8,263 nt of DNA from Verrucomicrobiia bacterium (GTDB lineage: Bacteria > Verrucomicrobiota > Verrucomicrobiia > CAIQCK01): assembly GCA_026417675.1 (NCBI GenBank), contig JAOACV010000079.1:1-8263 (forward strand), in the 5' to 3' direction. Positions 1 through 5,544 of the stretch are shown here, piece by piece. The notes beneath the pieces are model-generated. The model saw nothing but the letters and a program-made list of their open reading frames with translations. It was not told where the DNA came from and searched no databases. A program made the position numbers and the translations under genes. Every line of letters begins with the position of its first letter. Position 1 is the stretch's first letter.

Positions 1-1103
1 ACGCCGACCGCGACATGCTGCTGTTCCTGGTGCGGCATCACCTGACGATGTGGCAGTATTCGCACCGTCACGACCTCGACGACGGCGAGGCGATCACGGA
101 GTTCGCACGGCTGGTGGAGAACCAGCAGCGGCTCACGGCATTGCTGGTGATGACCTACGCCGACATGACCGGCACCAGCGCCGACATCTGGAATGAATGG
201 CGCAATTCGCTGTTGTGGGAACTCTTCCTCAAGACGCGCGCGGAGCTGGTCGGCGGCGCGGAAAGCCAGGCGTTGCAGGAGCAACGGCTCCAAGCCATGC
301 TCCAACACATCCGCGAACGCAGCCCCGTCGCCGCCGGCGAGGTGGCGGCGCACTTTGAGAAAATGCAGCGCCGGTATTTCCTCACCTTCACTGCCGAGGA
401 GATCCTGCGGCACCTGCAGATCATCCACCGTTTCCTGGAACGCGCCACTGGCCCCGCCAGCCACGCGCTGACGCCCGTCGTGGACTGGGCCGACAAGCCC
501 GACCGCGGCTACTCGCAGGTCACCATCTGCACGTGGGACCGCGAGGGGTTGTTCAGCAAGATCTGCGGCTCCTTTTCCTACGCCGGCCTGAACATCCTTG
601 GCGCGCACGCCTACAGCCGCTACGACGGCATCGTGCTGGACATTTTCAACGTCGCCGATGTCGAAGGCGGCGTGGCCGGCGACCGCGACCAGCGCCGGCT
701 GTTTGAGCGCACACTCGACCAAGCGTTGAACCACGGCGCAAATCTCGACCAGTTGCTCGCCCGGCATCGGCCAAGGCGTCGCGCCGGGCACGCGCCGCAA
801 GGCCGGGTCAGCACCGAGGTGCGGGTGGACCTTCGCGCGTCCCGCACGCGGACGGTCATTGACGTGCAGGCCGAAGACCGCCTCGGCCTGCTCTACACCA
901 TCGCCCAGACGCTCGCCCGCAACGGCCTCGACATCAACCTGGCCCGCATCGCCACCGAGCGCGGCGCGGCCATGGACACTTTCTATGTCGTGGACAAGGA
1001 CGGGCGCAAGGTCATGGACAACGCCTGGCTCAACCGCGCGCAGAGCGAACTCGAACGCGCCATCGAAGAACTGCGGCGGCGTCCCATCACCGGAGGCGCA
1101 TGA
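1..1103 (+). CDS. glnD: Bifunctional uridylyltransferase / uridylyl-removing enzyme GlnD, 3' part (5' end outside window)
   Basis: GlnD adds UMP to PII signalling proteins when glutamine is low and removes it when glutamine is high. The reading frame is open from base 3 with no start, so the nucleotidyltransferase domain and most of the HD hydrolase domain lie off the left edge. The visible part opens with the end of the HD domain (VRHHLTMWQYSHRHDL at about 30-82). The GlnD-typical stretch with TYADMTGTS and WNEWRNSLLWELF follows at about 150-230. Two ACT domains come next: ACT1 at about 510-740 (VTICTWDREGLFSKICG) and ACT2 at about 849-1070 (DVQAEDRLGLLYTIAQTLA, then GLDINLARIAT). In the family these ACT domains sense glutamine. 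A basic linker (RHRPRRRAGH) separates them. The stop overlaps the next gene's start as ATGA (1100-1103), implying translational coupling to the histidine kinase. The length and motif order fit a complete GlnD C-terminus with no frameshift. Confidence 0.95.
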   Translation, partial: ADRDMLLFLVRHHLTMWQYSHRHDLDDGEAITEFARLVENQQRLTALLVMTYADMTGTSADIWNEWRNSLLWELFLKTRAELVGGAESQALQEQRLQAMLQHIRERSPVAAGEVAAHFEKMQRRYFLTFTAEEILRHLQIIHRFLERATGPASHALTPVVDWADKPDRGYSQVTICTWDREGLFSKICGSFSYAGLNILGAHAYSRYDGIVLDIFNVADVEGGVAGDRDQRRLFERTLDQALNHGANLDQLLARHRPRRRAGHAPQGRVSTEVRVDLRASRTRTVIDVQAEDRLGLLYTIAQTLARNGLDINLARIATERGAAMDTFYVVDKDGRKVMDNAWLNRAQSELERAIEELRRRPITGGA

Positions 1104-2809
1104 ACGACGCTCCCTCCGATCTGCGCGAGCGTTACGAGCGCCTGCAGGCGCTCCACACCATCAGCACCGCCCTCAACAGCACGCTCGACCCCCGCGACCT
1201 GCTGAAGCTGGTGCTGAGCGAGGCCGTGCGCGTCACAAAGGCCGACAGCGGCTCGGTGGTGCTCATCAACCCCAACACCGGCCGGCTTGACATCGAGGAA
1301 GCCGTCGGCCTCGGCGAGCGCGTCGCCGAGGTCAAGCTGCGCCTCGGCGAGGGCATCACCGGCTGGGTCGCCAAATCCGGCCGGCCGCTGCGCGTGGGCG
1401 ACGTGAACCACGACCCTCGTTACGTCGCCGTCCGCGAGGGCGTGCGCAGCGAACTGGCCGTGCCGCTGGAGTTCGAGGGCCAGGTCCAGGGCGTCCTCAA
1501 CGTGGACAGCGACCGGCCCGACGCCTTCAGCGCCGCCGACGAGGAGCTGCTGATCGCGTTGGCCGCGCAGGCGGCGCGGGTGCTGCACAACGCCTGGCTC
1601 ATCCGTCAACTCCGCCAGCGCGCCGCGCAACTGGAGACGTTGATCACCATCGGTCGGGACATCCTTTCGCCGCTGACCCTCGACGAAGTGCTCCAGCGCG
1701 TCGTGCGCGAAGCGCGCCGGCTGATGAACGCCCGGCTCTCATCGCTGCTGCTGCTGACGCCCGACCGCGAGGAGCTGGAACTGCGCGCCAGCGACGGCGC
1801 GGGCGAGGACTACGTGCGCCGCCCCAACCTCAAGGTATGCGATTGCCTGCTCGGCGTCGTCGTGCGGCATAAACGGCCGCTGACCGTGGCCAACGTCCAG
1901 GAGAGCGATCAATACCGGCACACTGAACTGGCGCGCAAGGAGGGGCTTGTCTCGTTGTTGAGCGTGCCCCTGACCTCCGGCGGCGACGCCATCGGCGTGC
2001 TCTCGGTCTATACCGCCGAGCCGCATCGCTTCTCCAATGATGACATATTGCTGCTGACCGCGCTGGCCAGCCTCGGTTCTGTGGCCGTCCGCAAGGCGCA
2101 GCTTTACGAAAAGATCGTGGACGCCGAGGAACAACTGCGCCAGAACGAACGACTCAGCGCGCTCGGCCTGCTCGCCGCCGAGATCGCCCACGAAATCCGC
2201 AACCCTCTCACGGTCGTCAAGATGCTCTTTCATTCGCTTGACCTTCAGTTCCCCGCCGGCGACCCGCGCGCCAGGGACGTCGCCATCATCCAGCAGAAGA
2301 TGGAGCAGATGAACCGCGTGCTCGATCAAACCCTGACCTTCGCGCGGCGCAGCGAGCCGCGCGTTGAGCCGGCCGACCTCAACGCCCTGCTCGATGACGT
2401 GCTGCTGCTGGTGCGCCACAAGCTCGCCCAGCACAACATCGTGCTCCAATGGCAGCCCGCCGCCCACCTGCCAGCCGTGCCGCTGGACCGCACACAGATC
2501 GAGCAGGCCGCGCTGAACCTCATTCTCAACGCCACCCAAGCCATGCCCAGCGGCGGGACGCTCACCATCGCCACGCGCGCCGAGGACGCCGAGGTTTGTG
2601 TGACCGTCGCCGACACCGGCGTCGGCATGACGCCCGAGGTCCAACAGCGTCTCTTCGACCTCTTCCTGACCAGCAAACCCGCCGGCACCGGCCTCGGTCT
2701 GGCCCTCGTGCGCAAGATCATCGAAGCCCACCGCGGCCGCATCGAAGTGGAAAGCGCGCCGCGCAAAGGCACGACGTTCAGCCTGTTTCTGCCGACAGAG
2801 AGAGGCTGA
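1100..2809 (+). CDS. Cytosolic GAF-GAF sensor histidine kinase (NtrB-like catalytic core)
   Basis: This is a 569-residue two-component sensor kinase that would autophosphorylate on His and pass the phosphate to a response regulator. GAF1 spans about residues 30-165 (LGEGITGWVAKSGRPL). GAF2 spans about 187-335 and carries an unusual CDC at 247-249. A short coiled linker (YEKIVDAEEQLRQNERLSALG) leads into HisKA with the H box AAEIAHEIRNPLT, phospho-acceptor His364. HATPase_c has the N box LNLILNATQAMPSGG (Asn477), the G1 box VADTGVGM (Asp505) and the G2 box GTGLGL (529-534). All catalytic boxes look intact. I see no membrane segment or signal peptide, so it should sense a cytoplasmic cue. GGAGG at 1092-1096 sits only 3 nt before the ATG, and the start overlaps the glnD stop, so translation is probably coupled. 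The AHEIRNPL H box is of the NtrB/AtoS/ZraS class, which usually partners sigma-54 regulators. No response regulator is visible nearby. A role in nitrogen control is inferred from position only. Confidence 0.93.
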   Translation: MNDAPSDLRERYERLQALHTISTALNSTLDPRDLLKLVLSEAVRVTKADSGSVVLINPNTGRLDIEEAVGLGERVAEVKLRLGEGITGWVAKSGRPLRVGDVNHDPRYVAVREGVRSELAVPLEFEGQVQGVLNVDSDRPDAFSAADEELLIALAAQAARVLHNAWLIRQLRQRAAQLETLITIGRDILSPLTLDEVLQRVVREARRLMNARLSSLLLLTPDREELELRASDGAGEDYVRRPNLKVCDCLLGVVVRHKRPLTVANVQESDQYRHTELARKEGLVSLLSVPLTSGGDAIGVLSVYTAEPHRFSNDDILLLTALASLGSVAVRKAQLYEKIVDAEEQLRQNERLSALGLLAAEIAHEIRNPLTVVKMLFHSLDLQFPAGDPRARDVAIIQQKMEQMNRVLDQTLTFARRSEPRVEPADLNALLDDVLLLVRHKLAQHNIVLQWQPAAHLPAVPLDRTQIEQAALNLILNATQAMPSGGTLTIATRAEDAEVCVTVADTGVGMTPEVQQRLFDLFLTSKPAGTGLGLALVRKIIEAHRGRIEVESAPRKGTTFSLFLPTERG

Positions 2810-2855
2810 GCGGAGAGAAGGGCGTGGAGAACAAAAATGCGGCCCGAGCGAGGCA

Positions 2856-2871
2856 CGGCCCCGACAGGCCG
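2856..2871 (+). terminator. Weak hairpin downstream of the histidine kinase (possible terminator)
   Basis: CGGCC (2856-2860), six bases CCGACA, then GGCCG (2867-2871) form a perfect 5-bp GC stem about 46 nt after the kinase stop. It is followed by GAATTT rather than a clean U-run, so as an intrinsic terminator it is weak. A 5-bp GC stem arises easily by chance in DNA this rich in G and C. Confidence 0.2.
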
Positions 2872-2989
2872 GAATTTCATCGTAGTCGTCGCGATCCTGA
2901 CGGCTTCGTCGGTGGGCCGTTTGGCATGATCGAAAAGATGCTGTGCAGCGCCTTCGGCTTGATGAGTTCGGGGGAACGGATGGGCCGGC

Positions 2990-3003
2990 TTCATTTCAAT
3001 GAA
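2990..3003. promoter_or_regulatory. AT-rich inverted repeat, operator-like
   Basis: TTCATT (2990-2995), the two bases TC, then AATGAA (2998-3003) form a perfect 14-bp dyad. It stands out because it is AT-rich inside GC-rich DNA. The 2-bp centre is too tight for an RNA hairpin, so a bound dimeric regulator is more plausible than a terminator. It lies about 180 bp upstream of the glycosyltransferase start. No regulator is identified. Confidence 0.3.
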
Positions 3004-3049
3004 AGAAATCGGCGCTCCAATGCTGAGAGGAGCAGTTCGCGTCAATGTT

Positions 3050-3073
3050 TTTCGCGCGCTGTTCTGCGCGAAA
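3050..3073. repeat. Perfect 8-bp inverted repeat with 8-nt centre
   Basis: TTTCGCGC (3050-3057) and GCGCGAAA (3066-3073) are exact reverse complements separated by GCTGTTCT. The dyad could fold as an RNA or DNA stem-loop or serve as a protein-binding site. It has no T-run after it on the + strand. On the - strand the stem is followed by AAAA, so it is not a standard intrinsic terminator in either direction. It lies about 110 bp before the glycosyltransferase start. Confidence 0.4.
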
Positions 3074-3096
3074 TGCGGCTGTTGTGCGGGGATTCG

Positions 3097-3124
3097 TTGC
3101 GCGGGCGGCGGCGGACGTTATAGG
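3097..3124 (+). promoter_or_regulatory. Weak sigma-70-like promoter candidate for the glycan gene pair
   Basis: TTGCGC (3097-3102) and TATAGG (3119-3124) are separated by 16 bases. They match the -35 and -10 consensus at 3 of 6 and 4 of 6 positions. A start of transcription near 3131 would give a leader of about 55 nt before the ATG at 3186. Matches this poor are common by chance, so the main support is the position ahead of the two-gene unit. Confidence 0.2.
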
Positions 3125-3185
3125 CTGGCGGGGTTCGACGACTGCAAAACGTCCCGCGCGCGACGCGGTTGGCGGACAGTAAATT

Positions 3186-4325
3186 ATGCGCGTTTGTCAC
3201 ATCATCACCCGGCTGATCGTTGGCGGCGCCCAGGAGAACACCCTGGCGAGCGTCATGGGTCTGCGCGCGCGGCCCGGCTACGAATGTGTGGACCTCGTCA
3301 GTGGCATCGAGTCGGGCACGGAAGGCTCGCTCGTTGACCCAGCTTGTGACGCCGGTGTCAAGCCGGTCTGGATACCGAGCTTGAGGCGCGCGATCAGCCC
3401 ATGGAATGATTTGTGCGCGCTGCACCGGCTGACGGGGCTGTTGCGCGACGGCCGATACGACATCGTCCATACACACAGCGGCAAGGCAGGATTTCTCGGC
3501 CGCCTGGCGGCGCGGCGCGCGGGCGTGCCGGTGGTCGTGCACACCATCCACGGCCCGTCGTTTGGCGCTTTCCAAGGAGCGCTGGCCAACGCAGCGTTCC
3601 GGTTCGCCGAACGCGTTGCGGGCCGGGCCACGACGCACTTCGTTTCCGTCGCCGATGCGATGACGCGGCTCTACCTCGACGCGGGCATCGGGCGGCCGGG
3701 GCAATCCACCACCATCCGCAGCGGGTTCGATGTGGCGGCGTTTGTGCGCGCGCAGCCGGACGCCGCGTTGCGGGAGAAACTCGGCGGCGGACCGATTGTC
3801 GGCCAGGTGGCGCGGCTGATCAAGCGGAAGGGGTGGGAGTTGTTCTTCGAGATGGCGCGGGCGATGCCGGAGGCGAAGTTCCTGGTTGTCGGCGATGGTC
3901 CGTGGCGCGCGAAGCTGGAGACGTGGGCCGCGGAGCCGGCGTTGCGAGGGCGCGTGCACTTCGCCGGGCTGGTGCCGCGCGAAGACGTGCCGCGTTACGT
4001 GGCGAGCGTGGACGTGCTGGCACATCTGTCGTTGCGCGAAGGGCTGCCTCGCGCGGTGGCGCAGGCGTTGGCGGCGGGCAAGCCGGTCGTGGCGCATCCG
4101 CTGGACGGAACGCCGGAGATTGTGAGCGATGGCGAGACCGGTTTTCTCGTGCCCGTCGGCGACCAGGCCGCGCTGGTGGACCGGGTGCGGCGGCTGTTGC
4201 GCGATCCCGCGCTGGCGGCGGCGATGGGCCGGCGCGGGCAGGCGCGGGTCGTGAAAGAGTTCACCGTCGAGGAGATGGTGCGCCGGCTGGATGAGTTGTA
4301 TCATTCGCTGTTGAAATCGCGATGA
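3186..4325 (+). CDS. GT4-family glycosyltransferase (GT-B fold), EX7Q variant
   Basis: This 379-residue protein should transfer a sugar from a nucleotide-sugar donor to a lipid-linked or polysaccharide acceptor at the inner membrane. The N-terminal domain starts with MRVCHIITRLIVGGAQENT, the typical opening of GT4 enzymes with the glycine-rich acceptor-side loop. HTHSGKAGFLGR (from about residue 95) and HTIHGPSFG follow. The C-terminal donor domain has GQVARLIKRKGWELF, VVGDGP and the EGLPRAVAQALAAGKPV motif, ending in DGTPEIVSDGETGFLVPVGD. The EX7E motif of the family reads Glu285-X7-Gln293 here, so the second acidic residue is Gln. From memory this also occurs in related GT4 groups, so I do not call it inactive. 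No signal peptide is seen. No Shine-Dalgarno sequence stands before this ATG, but the start fits the family's N-terminus. Its TGA overlaps the next gene as ATGA. The exact sugar and acceptor cannot be read from the sequence. Its codons are strongly G-ending, unlike the upstream pair. Confidence 0.92.
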   Translation: MRVCHIITRLIVGGAQENTLASVMGLRARPGYECVDLVSGIESGTEGSLVDPACDAGVKPVWIPSLRRAISPWNDLCALHRLTGLLRDGRYDIVHTHSGKAGFLGRLAARRAGVPVVVHTIHGPSFGAFQGALANAAFRFAERVAGRATTHFVSVADAMTRLYLDAGIGRPGQSTTIRSGFDVAAFVRAQPDAALREKLGGGPIVGQVARLIKRKGWELFFEMARAMPEAKFLVVGDGPWRAKLETWAAEPALRGRVHFAGLVPREDVPRYVASVDVLAHLSLREGLPRAVAQALAAGKPVVAHPLDGTPEIVSDGETGFLVPVGDQAALVDRVRRLLRDPALAAAMGRRGQARVVKEFTVEEMVRRLDELYHSLLKSR

Positions 4326-5401
4326 TAACGCAAGCGCTCCTCGCCTTCGTCATCGCCGCCATCGTGGCGTTGATTGCGACGCCGGCGGCGATGAGTGCGT
4401 CGCGCCGGCTGGGTTTCATGGATGAACCCGGCTCAAGAAAGAGCCACGCCGGGCCAATGCCGTTGCTCGGTGGTGTGGCGGTGTTCATGGCGGTCGTGCT
4501 TGGCGCGCTGGGCACAGGCTGGCCGACAACAGCCGCTGACTCGCATCGTCTGCTGGGTGTGCTTGGTGGCGGCGCGCTGGCGTTGGTGTTGGGTCTGACA
4601 GACGATCGGCGCGACCTGCGGGCGGGACCGAAACTGGCGGGGCAGATTCTTATCGCGGTGGTCGCGGCGGCAGGTGGTTTGCGGGTGACGTTGTTCATTC
4701 CCGTGCCGGCGTTGCAGTGGCTGCTGACGGTGTTGTGGCTGGCGACGGTGATGAACGCGCTGAACTTCCTGGACAACATGGACGGCCTCTGCGCGGGCGT
4801 CGGCGCGATCTGCGCGCTGATCTTTGGCGGCATCGCGCTGGCGCATCAGCAGACCTTGGCCGCGACGCTGGCGGCGGCGACGGCGGGAGCGTTGGCCGGC
4901 TTCCTGCCGTGGAATTTCCCCCGCGCGAAGATCTTTCTCGGCGACTCCGGAAGTCATTTCACCGGGTTCATGCTGGGCGCGCTGGCGATGCTGCCGGATT
5001 ACTACGTCCATCAACAACCCAGCCCGACACAGTTGCCTGTGTTGATCCCGGTGATCGTGCTGGCGCTGCCGCTGTTCGATTTGGTGGCGGTGATGTGGTC
5101 GCGCTGGCGGCGGGGCGCGCCGATCCACATTGGCGACGCGAACCATCTGTCGCATCGGCTCGTCCAACTCGGTCTGTCGCGGTTCGGAGCGGTGCTGGTC
5201 CTCCACACGCTGACGCTGGTGTTGAGTTTGGGCGCGGTGGAGTTGCTCTGGGCGCCGCGATGGGCCGCAGTGCTGGTGATCGCGCAGACCGCGGGGGTGC
5301 TGGCGATTGTGATGGCACTGCAGTATTACGGGGCAAAGCGACAGGCCGATTTGGGCGGCGAGCGGAACACGCGCCTCGACCAGCCCGGCTATCACAGGTG
5401 A
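4322..5401 (+). CDS. WecA/MraY-family polyprenyl-phosphate sugar-1-phosphate transferase
   Basis: This 359-residue integral membrane enzyme should move a sugar-1-phosphate from a UDP-sugar onto undecaprenyl phosphate, the first step of a lipid-linked glycan. About eleven hydrophobic segments are visible, starting at residues 3-21 and ending at about 310-330, as in WecA. Family motifs are in order. GFMDEPGSRKSHAGPMPLLGG follows the first helix. LTDDRRDL carries the Asp94-Asp95 pair linked to Mg2+ and substrate. NALNFLDNMDGL (145-156) includes Asp151 and Asp154. FLGDSGS (205-211) has Asp208. HIGDANHLSHRL (269-280) is the His-containing cytoplasmic loop. The DNMDGL form and SHRL ending suggest the WecA/TagO/RfbE branch rather than peptidoglycan MraY, so it probably initiates O-antigen-like, exopolysaccharide or teichoic-type glycan. 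Sugar specificity is unknown. It is translationally coupled to the glycosyltransferase through the ATGA at 4322-4325, with no clear Shine-Dalgarno of its own. The next gene starts 143 bp after its stop. Confidence 0.93.
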   Translation: MITQALLAFVIAAIVALIATPAAMSASRRLGFMDEPGSRKSHAGPMPLLGGVAVFMAVVLGALGTGWPTTAADSHRLLGVLGGGALALVLGLTDDRRDLRAGPKLAGQILIAVVAAAGGLRVTLFIPVPALQWLLTVLWLATVMNALNFLDNMDGLCAGVGAICALIFGGIALAHQQTLAATLAAATAGALAGFLPWNFPRAKIFLGDSGSHFTGFMLGALAMLPDYYVHQQPSPTQLPVLIPVIVLALPLFDLVAVMWSRWRRGAPIHIGDANHLSHRLVQLGLSRFGAVLVLHTLTLVLSLGAVELLWAPRWAAVLVIAQTAGVLAIVMALQYYGAKRQADLGGERNTRLDQPGYHR

Positions 5402-5414
5402 TACTTTTGGGTCA

Positions 5415-5443
5415 TTGAGGATGGGGGCGACCGGGGTCATGAT
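5415..5443 (+). promoter_or_regulatory. Candidate promoter for the DUF1549-DUF1501 unit
   Basis: TTGAGG (5415-5420) and CATGAT (5438-5443) are 17 bases apart, each matching the sigma-70 hexamers at 4 of 6 positions. Transcription would begin near 5450, about 95 nt before the ATG at 5545. Two copies of GGGTCAT (5409-5415 and 5434-5440), 25 bp apart, overlap the two elements and could be part of a regulatory site. Both observations are weak on their own. Confidence 0.25.
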
Positions 5444-5528
5444 ACTGCGTAAGCGAATATTGGGCGCCGCGGCGATGATTTCGATGGCGTTCCAAAGGAA
5501 AGTCTCAGACGTTGTGCGCGGTCCCAGT

Positions 5529-5534
5529 GAAAGG
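5529..5534 (+). promoter_or_regulatory. Ribosome binding site supporting the ATG at 5545
   Basis: GAAAGG lies 10 nt before the ATG at 5545. The alternative in-frame TTG at 5512 has AAAGGA (5494-5499) 12 nt upstream, a worse spacing and a rarer start codon. The ATG start also places a shorter N-region before the signal peptide, so it is preferred. Confidence 0.4.
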
Positions 5535-5544
5535 CTTCAAGTTC

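Larger units (their letters stand above)
2810..3185. other. 376-bp spacer between kinase and glycosyltransferase genes, no convincing gene
   Basis: Open frames cross this stretch on both strands, but they are read-through extensions of frames overlapping the flanking genes. None shows a recognisable domain or a convincing start. The spacer looks less codon-structured than its flanks. It contains a short GC hairpin after the kinase (2856-2871), an AT-rich dyad (2990-3003), a GC-rich dyad with AT ends (3050-3073) and a weak promoter-like pair (3097-3124). It could be a regulatory region, a degraded gene or a copy of an interspersed repeat. The sequence alone does not decide between these. Confidence 0.6.

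Noticed and set aside
2326..3045. 239-codon - strand frame covering the spacer and the end of the kinase gene
   Set aside because: About two thirds of it is opposite the kinase catalytic domain. The spacer part matches nothing I recognise and has no clear ribosome binding site.
2449..3123. 224-codon + strand frame running from within the kinase gene into the spacer
   Set aside because: The first half is an Arg/His-rich out-of-frame reading of the HATPase domain, and the second half has no domain. It is a shadow frame.
3125..3160. GGTTCGAC resembling a tRNA T-loop
   Set aside because: No acceptor stem, D arm or anticodon arm can be built around it.
2999..3337. + strand frame with a Cys-rich stretch (FCAKCGCCAGIRCAGG) suggesting a small metal-binding protein
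   Set aside because: The stretch is read from the GC-rich dyad and GGC repeats, and the frame runs out of phase through the conserved start of the glycosyltransferase.
3042..4304. 420-codon - strand frame opposite the glycosyltransferase
   Set aside because: The translation is Arg-, Pro-, His- and Gln-rich without any recognisable motif, and the + strand carries an intact GT4 protein.
4322..5401. Assignment as peptidoglycan MraY
   Set aside because: The motif forms (DNMDGL, the GDANHLSHRL loop) and the lack of neighbouring mur/fts genes fit the WecA/TagO branch better.
5512..5544. TTG start at 5512 for the DUF1549 gene
   Set aside because: It would add 11 residues before the signal peptide, uses a rare start codon and has worse ribosome binding site spacing than the ATG at 5545. 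It is not fully excluded.
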